Counted from the first letter of the stretch, positions 1 to 6,785 are shown. The stretch is DNA of 11,175 nt from Eubacteriaceae bacterium UBA7485 (GCA_002478485.1 DLOL01000041.1:1-11175); one strand, 5' to 3'. Notes: a model not told the origin generated them from the sequence alone. Program-made: numbers and translations.

Positions 1-30
1 TAGGAAATCGCAGTGTTTTTTTCATTTTAA

Positions 31-66
31 AAAGACAGATCGATGAACAAGATCTGTCTTTTTTTT
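31..66. terminator. Bidirectional intrinsic terminator
   Basis: A perfect 11-bp inverted repeat (AAAGACAGATC at 31-41, GATCTGTCTTT at 51-61) encloses a 9-nt loop and is followed by T residues through 66. On the minus strand the stem is followed by TTTTTAAAA, so it can also end the DeoR-family transcript arriving from 157. The window opens with TAG, which could be the stop codon of a plus-strand gene lying upstream, but its frame cannot be checked. Confidence 0.85.
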
Positions 67-126
67 AGATCGTATCAGAATTAGTTTAATAGAAGGAGAA
101 TGTTTGTGTTAAAATATGCACCGTAA

Positions 127-140
127 AGTAAACGTTTTCC
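127..140. promoter_or_regulatory. Possible cre-like palindrome
   Basis: The sequence AGTAAACGTTTTCC has the 8-bp palindromic core AAACGTTT flanked by G and C. On the minus strand it fits the catabolite-responsive element pattern TGNAARCGNWWWCA except at the two outermost bases. It lies just past the stop codon of the DeoR-family gene, not at a recognised promoter, so its role is unclear and it may be chance. Confidence 0.25.
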
Positions 141-156
141 CGCAGTATAGATGAAT

Positions 157-918
157 TTAAACGAGATATACATCTGTTTTTTTGCGCAGATCCTCAATTA
201 AGGATTCGGGAGCTCCTTGATCGGTAATAATTCCGTTAATTTCCTCCCAGTCTGCGTAGGCAAACAACCCATTTGAGAGAAATTTGCTGGAATCAACGAC
301 GGTATATACCTGAGAGCAAGATTCAACTGCCCATTTCTTAAACTGAGTTTCTGAATAGGAAACAGCACTTGGTCCAGGAAGACCTTGAAAATCATCCGAT
401 CCTAAAAAAGCGGTGTCGATATGGACTTGTGATAATGCGTTTTCAGCCCATTCTCCGACTGCGGCTTTCGAGCTTCTTCTGACTCGGCCTCCGATCATGA
501 AAAGCTCATTATCGGATTCGGCAATAATAGCTGCAATGGAAATTGAATTCGTGAAGATCTTAAGACCACTTTGGAGCCTGAGTTGCTTAGCGATAGCTTT
601 GGTTGTACTCCCGGCGTCTAAAAGAATGGAACTATTCGGACGGATAAAGGAAATCGCTTTTAGGGCAATATCCGATTTTTCTTTGGAATGAGCTGACTCT
701 TTTTCGTCTATTGTTTGTTCAACGAGTTCGGAACGCGCAATCGCACCTCCAAAACTCTTTTCTGCGATACCTTCATCGTCAAGATATATAATATCTTTTC
801 GTATGGTTTCTGTAGAAACGCCAAAGCGTTTGGATAAATCACCAACTTTGATACTGCCTTCCTTCATCAGGATTTTGGCAATTTCGTTTCGGCGCTCAGC
901 TGTTAAGGACTTTTTCAT
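157..918 (-). CDS. DeoR/GlpR-family sugar-phosphate-responsive transcriptional regulator
   Basis: This 253-residue protein has the normal length and layout of DeoR-family repressors. An N-terminal winged helix-turn-helix at about residues 8-60 contains the family pattern around RFGVSTETIRKD (31-42), followed by the wing ending in GGA. The C-terminal effector domain, which in this family binds a sugar phosphate, shows DAGSTT at 101-106, IGGRVR at 142-147, FLGSDD at 171-176 and VDSSKF at 208-213. The usual GADG stretch is changed to GSDD, so the ligand may differ. The ATG at 918 is chosen because an in-frame TAA lies two codons upstream and the family start fits. The Shine-Dalgarno is unusually placed (see the hairpin entry). 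The gene is divergent from the PTS permease at 1429, which is its most likely target. Family assignment is secure; target and ligand are inference. Confidence 0.93.
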   Translation of the reverse strand: MKKSLTAERRNEIAKILMKEGSIKVGDLSKRFGVSTETIRKDIIYLDDEGIAEKSFGGAIARSELVEQTIDEKESAHSKEKSDIALKAISFIRPNSSILLDAGSTTKAIAKQLRLQSGLKIFTNSISIAAIIAESDNELFMIGGRVRRSSKAAVGEWAENALSQVHIDTAFLGSDDFQGLPGPSAVSYSETQFKKWAVESCSQVYTVVDSSKFLSNGLFAYADWEEINGIITDQGAPESLIEDLRKKTDVYLV

Positions 919-925
919 GATTTAA

Positions 926-960
926 GAATATCCTTGATTAAGGGATATTCACTCCTTTCT
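926..960 (-). promoter_or_regulatory. Distant Shine-Dalgarno plus spacer hairpin of the DeoR-family gene
   Basis: Read on the minus strand, a strong Shine-Dalgarno AGAAAGGAG (952-960) lies 33 nt before the ATG, too far for normal initiation. The spacer contains an 8-bp inverted repeat, GAATATCC (943-950) and GGATATTC (926-933), around a 9-nt loop. If it folds, AAAGGAG sits 8 unpaired nucleotides from the ATG, the ideal distance. The competing weak site AAGGA, 12 nt before the ATG, would be partly buried in the stem. The same palindrome could instead be a DNA operator for autoregulation. Confidence 0.5.
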
Positions 961-1241
961 TAGTTGGAAGCTTGTGAAACGGTGGAAATCGTTTGGATTT
1001 AGTCAGAAAATTAACACAATCTTGGGATCTCATTGGGGTTTCTATAATTGGTTCAGAAAAATAGAATCTGGAAAAAACCAAATATTGAAACAAAAGTCCC
1101 AATAAACAACAAATCAAAGCTCTCTTGAATCCATAATAACCCAACTTAACGAAAAATTCAGTCGTTTTCATATAGAATTCTTCAAAATTTGGGAAAATTT
1201 ATAAGATGCCAATAAACTCCAATATTATTGTTGGAAATAGG

Positions 1242-1270
1242 TTGACAACAACTAATCGCAAGAATATAAT
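1242..1270 (+). promoter_or_regulatory. Consensus sigma-A promoter of the PTS gene
   Basis: A perfect -35 TTGACA (1242-1247) is separated by exactly 17 bp from a perfect -10 TATAAT (1265-1270). Transcription should start near 1277, giving an mRNA leader of about 150 nt before the ATG at 1429. Such a strong unassisted promoter suggests the gene is controlled mainly by repression. Confidence 0.9.
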
Positions 1271-1280
1271 TTGTTTATAC

Positions 1281-1297
1281 TTGAAAACGAAAATAAG
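1281..1297 (+). promoter_or_regulatory. Candidate cre (CcpA) site just downstream of the PTS promoter
   Basis: TTGAAAACGAAAATAAG matches the catabolite-responsive consensus WTGNAARCGNWWWCAWW at 15 of 17 positions; the conserved C at position 14 is T and the last base is G. It starts about 4 nt after the predicted transcription start, a position typical of CcpA repression by blocking the polymerase. The same bases form the first of three CGAAAA repeats (1288, 1304, 1321) that could instead be read by the DeoR-family protein. Confidence 0.5.
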
Positions 1298-1428
1298 TAA
1301 GGACGAAAAACCAAAGCAATCGAAAAAAATCGCAATATTTTTTAAATAATCGTGGTTGCGAAAGACTTACTTAGAAAAGAAGATTACGGTTTGTAGAATT
1401 CATAATTTATGTTTTTAGGGGGAACATA

Positions 1429-3345
1429 ATGAAAGAAAAAGTTCAATCATTCGGACGCTTTCTAAGCGCGATGGTCATGCCGAACATTGGTGCTTTCATT
1501 GCCTGGGGGTTAATGGCAGCATTCTTTATCAGCACGGGCTGGATGCCGAATGAAAAACTGAACGCAGTTCAGGACGCCATGTCGCATTTCCTGCTGCCTA
1601 TCCTGATTGCTTACACAGGCGGTAAACTTGTCGACGATGTGCGCGGGGGTGTGTGTGGCGCGATTTCTGTTATGGGTGCTATCGGAGCAGCAAACGCCAT
1701 GGTCACATCAGGATACGGTTCTCCACAGTTCCTTGGAGCTATGGTTATGGGACCTTTATCCGGCTATGTCTTAAAGCTGTTTGATAAACTCATGGATGAA
1801 CATAAACCCGCTGGTTTTGAAATGCTGATCGACAATTTCTCAACTGGTATTATCGGGATGATTATGTGTATCCTGGCTTACTATTTCTTTGGGCCATTCT
1901 TGATCGGGGCGACCAATGTCTTAGCAGCCGGAGTAAACTTCTTTGTTGTTCATCATATCTTACCGCTTGCTTCACTGATTGTTGAACCAGCTAAGATTCT
2001 TTTCTTAAATAATGCAATTAATCAGGGGATCTTTACTCCGCTAGGAATGGAACAGGCAGCGGAAACAGGTAAATCGATCTTCTTCTTAATTGAAGCAAAT
2101 CCGGGACCTGGTCTTGGTATTCTCCTTGCGTACTGCATTGCAGGTAAGGGATCAGCAAAAGACACTGCACCTGGTGCAGCTATCATCGAATTCTTCGGTG
2201 GTATCCATGAAATTTACTTCCCGTACGTTCTGATGAACCCGATTCTGATCCTTGCTTGTATGGCAGGTGGTATGACAGGAGTTCTCGTTAATGTTATCCT
2301 CGGAGGCGGACTTGTAGGACCAGCTTCTCCAGGATCCATTATTTCTATCCTGATCATGACCCCAAGAGGTGCTTATCTCGCTGTTATCCTGTCCATTATC
2401 GCAGCAGCTGCAGTTTCATGTGCTGTCGCGATTCCGCTCCTTAAGATCTTCGGAAAGAACGAAGACCTTGAATCTGCTCAGAACCAGATGAGCGATATGA
2501 AGAGTGCATCTAAGGGAATCGTAGCTGTGGATACAAATCCGGAAGATGTTAAAAAAGTTGTTTTCGCTTGCGATGCAGGTATGGGATCATCCGCAATGGG
2601 CGCAACTGTGCTGGCTAAGAAATTAAAGGCCGTTGGGCGAGGCGATATTGTCGTCGAACATCACTCTGTTTCTGATATTCCTTCTGATGCTCAGCTTGTT
2701 GTTACGCATCAGGACCTGAAGGAAAGAGCAGAACACTCAGCGCCACAGGCACAGCTGGTATTAATCACCAACTTTATGAATGCGCCTGAATATGATGAAG
2801 TGGCAAAACAGCTCTCAGGCCAGGGATCTACTGCACAGACAAAAGACAAGACTCCTGAAGAAGCGGCACCTTCTGAAAAGCCAGCAGCTGTTGAAGGAAA
2901 GCCAGAAGAAAAAGAAGACGATCTCTTAATCGTAGAAAACATTAAAACGAATCAGAAACCGGCTTCCAAGGAAGACGTTATCCGCGAAGCAGGGCAGATG
3001 CTGGTGGATACGGGATATGTCGATAAAGATTATGTCCAGGGCATGATTCTAAGAGAAGACAGCTTCCCGACGAACCTGCAGAACGGAATCGCAATTCCTC
3101 ACGGAGTTGAAGAAGTGAAGCAGAAAGTCAAGCATTCTGGTATTTCGATCCAGACGTTCCCGGAAACTATTACCTGGAATGAAGGAGAACCGCCAGTAAA
3201 ACTGGTTATCGGAATTGCAGGCAAGGGAGATGAACATGTGGATATCCTTGCAAGAGTAGCCACAAAACTCCAGGCTCCGGAACAGGTTGATGAATTCCTC
3301 AAACTCTCACCGGAAGAAATGGTGAAATTCCTGACCACAGACTGA
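1429..3345 (+). CDS. mtlA: PTS mannitol-type transporter, fused EIICBA
   Basis: This 638-residue permease imports and phosphorylates a hexitol, by homology D-mannitol, giving the 1-phosphate; phosphate comes from HPr. It has almost the length of E. coli MtlA (637) and the same order. The membrane EIIC domain spans about residues 1-340, opening with VQSFGRFLSAMVMPNIGAFIAWG and carrying GGIHEIYFPYV at 257-267. EIIB follows with the phosphocysteine loop CDAGMGSSA (Cys381). A charged Glu/Pro/Ala/Lys linker (about 464-498) leads to EIIA with AIPHG (phosphohistidine His558). Both phosphorylation residues are present. An oddity is Gln199 in NNAINQG where E. coli has His195. AGGGGG is six bases before the ATG. 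No mannitol-1-phosphate dehydrogenase gene is next to it. The family is very secure; mannitol as sole substrate is likely but not proven. Confidence 0.95.
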   Translation: MKEKVQSFGRFLSAMVMPNIGAFIAWGLMAAFFISTGWMPNEKLNAVQDAMSHFLLPILIAYTGGKLVDDVRGGVCGAISVMGAIGAANAMVTSGYGSPQFLGAMVMGPLSGYVLKLFDKLMDEHKPAGFEMLIDNFSTGIIGMIMCILAYYFFGPFLIGATNVLAAGVNFFVVHHILPLASLIVEPAKILFLNNAINQGIFTPLGMEQAAETGKSIFFLIEANPGPGLGILLAYCIAGKGSAKDTAPGAAIIEFFGGIHEIYFPYVLMNPILILACMAGGMTGVLVNVILGGGLVGPASPGSIISILIMTPRGAYLAVILSIIAAAAVSCAVAIPLLKIFGKNEDLESAQNQMSDMKSASKGIVAVDTNPEDVKKVVFACDAGMGSSAMGATVLAKKLKAVGRGDIVVEHHSVSDIPSDAQLVVTHQDLKERAEHSAPQAQLVLITNFMNAPEYDEVAKQLSGQGSTAQTKDKTPEEAAPSEKPAAVEGKPEEKEDDLLIVENIKTNQKPASKEDVIREAGQMLVDTGYVDKDYVQGMILREDSFPTNLQNGIAIPHGVEEVKQKVKHSGISIQTFPETITWNEGEPPVKLVIGIAGKGDEHVDILARVATKLQAPEQVDEFLKLSPEEMVKFLTTD

Positions 3346-3362
3346 TCATTATGAACGAATAA

Positions 3363-3402
3363 ATACCGGGCGGTTAGAATACCGACCCGGTATTCTTTTT
3401 TT
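3363..3402 (+). terminator. Intrinsic terminator of the PTS gene
   Basis: ATACCGGG (3363-3370) pairs with CCCGGTAT (3386-3393), followed by TTC and seven T residues (3396-3402). A second, mutually exclusive stem is possible: GAATACCG (3378-3385) with CGGTATTC (3388-3395) around a 3-nt loop. Both end directly at the T-run, 17 or more nt after the PTS stop codon. Confidence 0.9.
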
Positions 3403-3433
3403 GAGATCATGTATTTTGGAAAGAACACGTCCG

Positions 3434-3450
3434 CACATTTAATAAATGTG
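3434..3450. promoter_or_regulatory. Perfect palindrome upstream of the PEBP gene
   Basis: CACATTT (3434-3440) and AAATGTG (3444-3450) form a perfect 7-bp inverted repeat with a 3-nt centre. The right arm runs into a direct repeat of TGTGA (3447-3451 and 3455-3459). The element lies 61 bp before the chosen ATG of the next gene, where a -35 region or operator would sit. AT-rich -10-like hexamers (TAATAT at 3462, TATAGA at 3465 and 3471) follow, but no clear promoter can be fixed. The regulator is unknown. Confidence 0.45.
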
Positions 3451-3511
3451 AATATTGTGAGTAATATAGATATAGATAAAGAATAAGATAATGATGAAGG
3501 CGAGGTGCCCT

Positions 3512-4075
3512 ATGAAATATGTCGGATTTCCAGACTGGCTTTCCAGACCCATTGATCAAATTCCGATAGAAGACACGTTAAGAATAACAAGCCCAGAATT
3601 TGAACAGGGAGGAGAGCTTCCAGAATCCGCCACGGCCTATGGGGGAGACCATTCACCGGAACTTCATGTAGATCCTGTTCCGGAGGGAACAAAGACTTTT
3701 GCAGTTACACTTGAAGAGACAGACAGTAAGAAACACGTATCGTATTGGGTGATCTGGAATCTTCCGCCTTATCCGGTGATTGCGGGCGATGTGCCGAAAG
3801 GAATTTTCGTGGACGAGACCCAGGTGATGCAGGGCATGGCAGTCGGGGAACACTGTTATAAAGGGCCTAAGGTTTCCCATTTATTTCCCAGGAAAAAAGA
3901 ACATTATCTGTTCACGGTTTATGCTTTGGACACGGTTCTTGACATCTATGTCGATACGATGAGAGAAGATCTCTTGCGGTGGATGAACGGACATGTGCTC
4001 GGGAAAGGTACGATCCGGGCTACTTTTACACCGAAAGAACATGAAAAAAAGAACAGTGATCATATAGAAGAATAA
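3512..4075 (+). CDS. YbhB/YbcL-family (PEBP / Raf kinase inhibitor-like) protein
   Basis: A cytosolic protein of 187 residues with no signal peptide, assigned to the phosphatidylethanolamine-binding protein fold. Family landmarks are the early SPEF (27-30), the PVPEGTKTFAVT strand (55-66), WVIWNLP (79-85), GEHCYKGP (112-119) and HYLFTVYALD (131-140). The start at 3512 is chosen over the in-frame ATGs at 3491 and 3494 because GAGG lies six bases before it. The ligand pocket is altered: the usual DPDAP motif is replaced by EETDS (68-72), and the pocket histidine of the WHW motif by Tyr78. It is about 30 residues longer than E. coli YbhB, with an N-terminal extension and a charged tail. It stands alone between two terminators. 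The biochemical role of bacterial PEBPs is poorly known and none is claimed here. Confidence 0.85.
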   Translation: MKYVGFPDWLSRPIDQIPIEDTLRITSPEFEQGGELPESATAYGGDHSPELHVDPVPEGTKTFAVTLEETDSKKHVSYWVIWNLPPYPVIAGDVPKGIFVDETQVMQGMAVGEHCYKGPKVSHLFPRKKEHYLFTVYALDTVLDIYVDTMREDLLRWMNGHVLGKGTIRATFTPKEHEKKNSDHIEE

Positions 4076-4083
4076 AACAAATA

Positions 4084-4138
4084 AACCCCGTAACAGTATT
4101 CGTTTCGTTTTGAAAGCGGATGACTGTTGCGGGGTTTT
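4084..4138. terminator. Strong bidirectional terminator between PEBP gene and modA
   Basis: AACCCCGTAACAGT (4084-4097) pairs with ACTGTTGCGGGGTT (4123-4136) over 14 positions with a single G-U pair. The 25-nt loop contains a small secondary stem. TTTT follows on the plus strand, and an AT-rich TTTATTTG tract follows on the minus strand. It lies between the convergent stop codons at 4075 and 4169 and can serve both transcripts. Confidence 0.88.
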
Positions 4139-4168
4139 CTAGATGGGTCTGCTATCTTTAAATGTGAC

Positions 4169-4963
4169 TTACGAATTTACTGGAGTAAATCCGTATTTTT
4201 CCATGATCTTTGAGACATCGTCTGATTTTAGGAATTCTTCAAAGGCTTTTGCGGCGTCTTTCTTTTCACTCTGTTTCAGAACCGCCATCGGATAGACGAC
4301 CGGTGTGTAAGAATCAGCCGGGAACTCAGCAACGATTTTAACTTGATCGTTTGAGATGGCATCCGTCTTATAGACAACACCAGCCTGAGCTTCACCATTG
4401 GCAACATAGGTTAACGCCTGGGTAACGTCTTTTGCATATACAGCCTTAGCTTTGATTTCGTCAAGCATTCCGAGATTCTGGAAAGCTTCTTCTGCGTATT
4501 GGCCGGCGGGAACCTTTGAAGGTTCTCCGAGTGCAATGGTTTCAACATTTGAACTGGTTAAGGACTGAATATCCGTGACAGTGTCCGAATCTTTCGGAGC
4601 GATCAGGACGAGCTTATTTTCCACAAAGTTCTCCCTTGTGTCATTGTCTAGGTAACCGCCCTGTTCCAAAGCATCCATCTGCTTTTGAGCAGCCGAAATG
4701 AAAAAGTCAAATTCAGCTCCCGTCGCATTTTCGATTTGCTTTTGAAGATCGCCTGAGCCACCATAGTTAAAAGTCAATTCCACATTGGGATCTTTTTCCT
4801 TGTAGGCTTCTGTTACATCTGCCATGGCATTTTTCAGGCTGGCTGCAGCTTGAATCGTCAGGGTTTGCTTCTCTTCACTGCTAGAGCTAGAATTAGAGCT
4901 TCCGCAGGCACTAAGGCCAAGAAGCAGACATAGTGCTAGTAAGATCGATACTGTCCGTTTCAT
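4169..4963 (-). CDS. modA: Molybdate ABC transporter, substrate-binding lipoprotein
   Basis: This 264-residue protein captures molybdate (or tungstate) outside the cell and hands it to ModB. It has a lipoprotein signal peptide with lipobox LSAC ending at Cys20, followed by a serine-rich tether. Oxyanion ligands can be mapped by motif and spacing to E. coli ModA: Ser42 in AASL, Ser70 in YGGSGDL, Ala153 in VPAGQY, Val180 in KDVTQAL and Tyr198 in VVYKTDA. The last two intervals (27 and 18 residues) equal those in E. coli. AGAGG lies seven bases before the ATG. It is the last gene of modB-modC-modA, 68 nt after modC, and ends at a shared terminator. An AT-rich gap before it could hold a weak internal promoter, which would give the extra binding protein usually needed. 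Confidence 0.95.
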   Translation of the reverse strand: MKRTVSILLALCLLLGLSACGSSNSSSSSEEKQTLTIQAAASLKNAMADVTEAYKEKDPNVELTFNYGGSGDLQKQIENATGAEFDFFISAAQKQMDALEQGGYLDNDTRENFVENKLVLIAPKDSDTVTDIQSLTSSNVETIALGEPSKVPAGQYAEEAFQNLGMLDEIKAKAVYAKDVTQALTYVANGEAQAGVVYKTDAISNDQVKIVAEFPADSYTPVVYPMAVLKQSEKKDAAKAFEEFLKSDDVSKIMEKYGFTPVNS

Positions 4964-5031
4964 TTATTTGCCTCTCGAATAATTAAACTTGTATTCATTT
5001 TAATCTTAAATATATAAAAAGGAAAGCCTGT

Positions 5032-6075
5032 TTATTCTACAAGCAGGATATTTTCCGGAAGAATTTGAAGATAAGACGGGAACTCAGTCAAATCCTTAAT
5101 CTGATCATGAGAAACTCTCCAGCACATAAGTTGTTTTGGATGAACTCCCTTTTTCTTAAATAGGATATTCGAGGCGAAAGGTTCGTTGATTACCTGGACG
5201 ACCTCTATCTCAATTGCATTGACATCCTCTTTCCTGCAAGGTGTAAAATAATGGGCACGAATTCCTCCGAAGAGGATTCCTGGCTTTATTGGATGGTTGA
5301 GTTCAAGTTCAAGATCCCAGTCTGTAAATAAAGCACGCTTCTCTCCGGACGCTTTAACAGGAGAGATGTTCCGACATCCGGTTAGAGAGAGCGCGGCTCG
5401 GGTTCTCGGATGCGCGAAAAGGCGCTTGGTTGAATCGTAGTCGATCAGACGTCCTTCCTCCATGACGCCCGCATTTTCACAGAGCATATAAATCTCATCT
5501 CTCGAATGCGAAACAAAAAGAATAGAGCGGTTATAATCCTTCAGAAACTGAAGAAGGTCTTGTTGGAGTGACCATCTTAGTGAGGAATCAAGTGCAGAAA
5601 AAGGTTCATCAAGCATAAGAATATTCGGATCACGAATAAAAATTCTTGCCAAAGCGCATCGCTGCTGCTGTCCTCCCGAAAGAGCCGACGGATGAAGCTT
5701 TTCTTTACCGCTCAGACCAAATCGTTTTATTTCGGCCTGAATTTTTTCTTTTGAAAAATCCTTTCGGCTGATACCGGCAGCGATATTTTCCTCAACAGTC
5801 ATATTTGGAAACAAGGCATAGTTTTGGAATAGATATCCAGTCTTACGTTCCTGCGGCTTTAAGTTAATGCCTTTTTCTGAATCAAAGTAAGTTTCGCCGT
5901 TTACAACGATCTTTCCTTTGTCAGGTGTAATGATTCCAGCAACACATTTAAGAGTCATGCTCTTTCCGCATCCCGAAGCTCCTAGAAGTCCGGTGATAAC
6001 GGGTGCATCTTCTTTTAGCTTTACGTCCAGATGAAAATCACCTGCATCCTTCTGAATATCAATATCAAAACTCAT
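5032..6075 (-). CDS. modC: Molybdate ABC transporter, ATP-binding protein
   Basis: The 347-residue ATPase powers molybdate import. Motifs in order are Walker A GASGCGKS (32-39), Q-loop at Gln84 in LFQNYALFPNM, signature LSGGQQQR (132-139), Walker B ILMLDEP (152-158) and the switch histidine His190 in VSHSRDE. The start at 6075 is preferred over an ATG 27 codons upstream because GAGG lies eight bases before it and ATGA makes it overlap the modB stop codon, indicating translational coupling. The remaining C-terminal part, about 210-347, resembles a TOBE-like accessory region (GGIRAHYFTP at 270-279), but I cannot recognise a standard Mop molybdate-binding motif in it. Membership in a molybdate rather than sulfate system rests on the neighbours modA and modB. 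Confidence 0.93.
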   Translation of the reverse strand: MSFDIDIQKDAGDFHLDVKLKEDAPVITGLLGASGCGKSMTLKCVAGIITPDKGKIVVNGETYFDSEKGINLKPQERKTGYLFQNYALFPNMTVEENIAAGISRKDFSKEKIQAEIKRFGLSGKEKLHPSALSGGQQQRCALARIFIRDPNILMLDEPFSALDSSLRWSLQQDLLQFLKDYNRSILFVSHSRDEIYMLCENAGVMEEGRLIDYDSTKRLFAHPRTRAALSLTGCRNISPVKASGEKRALFTDWDLELELNHPIKPGILFGGIRAHYFTPCRKEDVNAIEIEVVQVINEPFASNILFKKKGVHPKQLMCWRVSHDQIKDLTEFPSYLQILPENILLVE

Positions 6076-6737
6076 GAATATTTCCTCATCTTTGCTATAG
6101 CTAAATTCATCAGTCCGATGGATGAGAGTGAAATGATGACAATAACCAGTGTCCATTTGATGGCTAGACTCATATCGCCCGCTGCGCTTGCTGTATAAAT
6201 CATTAATGAAACAGTCTGAGTTTTTCCTGGTATATTTCCTGCAACCATCAGGGTTGCACCAAACTCTCCAAGGCTTCTCGCAAAAGTCAGCACGAGACCG
6301 GCTGCGATTCCGGGGAGCGCAAGAGGGATCTGAATACGCCTGAAAATTTCAAAATCTTTCATTCCAAGGATTTGTCCTGCATAGATTAAGTCAGGATCAA
6401 TCTGTTCAAACGCGGCTTTTACTGTCCGGTACATCAGCGGAAAAGAGACAACAAAAGCTGCGATCACTGCACCTTCAACGGTGAAGACCACGCGAATTCC
6501 CAGGCTGAGAAGCATTTTTCCGATAAAACCGTTTTTTCCGAAAAGAATTAATAGAAAAAGTCCGGTTACAGTCGGAGGAAGCACAAGCGGTAGAGTGAGC
6601 AGACCGTCCAGAAAGGTCTGCCACCTCAGACTGAGACGCGTAACCCACCATGCAGCCAGCACACCTAAGAAAAAAGAAAAGAGCGTGGAGGTACAGGCAA
6701 TCCGAAGAGAGATCAATAAAGGTGTAATATTTTCCAT
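6072..6737 (-). CDS. modB: Molybdate ABC transporter, permease
   Basis: This is the membrane channel of the molybdate importer, 221 residues from the preferred start, with about five hydrophobic segments. Family features are LPLVLPPTVTG (about 49-59) and the cytoplasmic EAA loop (about 120-143) with LGMKDFEIFRRIQIPLALPG, which docks on ModC. Two ATGs are possible. The one at 6746 directly abuts the AAGAAAG purine tract, while the one at 6737 has it nine bases upstream, so 6737 is preferred. Its TGA overlaps the modC ATG by the ATGA arrangement. It is the first gene of the operon, and the promoter lies just upstream. Confidence 0.93.
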   Translation of the reverse strand: MENITPLLISLRIACTSTLFSFFLGVLAAWWVTRLSLRWQTFLDGLLTLPLVLPPTVTGLFLLILFGKNGFIGKMLLSLGIRVVFTVEGAVIAAFVVSFPLMYRTVKAAFEQIDPDLIYAGQILGMKDFEIFRRIQIPLALPGIAAGLVLTFARSLGEFGATLMVAGNIPGKTQTVSLMIYTASAAGDMSLAIKWTLVIVIISLSSIGLMNLAIAKMRKYS

Positions 6738-6761
6738 TGTTTGCATCTTTCTTATGAATAA

Positions 6762-6785
6762 TTTACAATAAATGTAATTTTACAT
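6762..6785. promoter_or_regulatory. Operator-like array of TTACA/TGTAA half-sites at the mod promoter
   Basis: ATGTAA and TTACAT form a 6-bp inverted repeat with a 2-nt centre (6772-6785). A third half-site, TTACA at 6763-6767, forms an overlapping second inverted repeat with TGTAA at 6773-6777. The array covers the predicted transcription start and runs into the leader, as expected for a repressor site. It does not resemble the ModE box of E. coli. The binding protein is unknown. Confidence 0.4.

Larger units (their letters stand above)
919..1428. other. Divergent regulatory intergenic region, 510 bp
   Basis: This AT-rich stretch separates the DeoR-family gene from the PTS gene. It holds the structured ribosome binding region of the regulator (919-960), a consensus promoter (1242-1270), a cre-like site (1281-1297), direct and inverted repeats in the PTS leader (1288-1373), and the PTS Shine-Dalgarno. 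I could not find a convincing promoter for the minus-strand regulator gene; only weak matches were seen between 960 and 1150. No credible gene was found between 961 and 1241. Confidence 0.7.

Noticed and set aside
1022..1048. A plus-strand TATAAT at 1043 as a second PTS promoter
   Set aside because: The only upstream match, TTGGGA at 1022, is 15 bp away, and a perfect-consensus promoter lies closer to the gene.
938..1171. A 77-codon minus-strand frame with a hydrophobic stretch upstream of the DeoR-family gene
   Set aside because: It has only a weak ribosome site, overlaps the structured ribosome binding region of the real gene, and its composition matches translated AT-rich intergenic DNA.
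3491..3511. ATG at 3491 or 3494 as the start of the PEBP gene
   Set aside because: Neither has a Shine-Dalgarno at proper distance, whereas GAGG lies six bases before the ATG at 3512.
6076..6156. Upstream ATG at 6156 as the modC start
   Set aside because: The extra 27 residues do not resemble an ABC ATPase N terminus and overlap the modB coding end; the ATG at 6075 has a good ribosome site and ATGA coupling.
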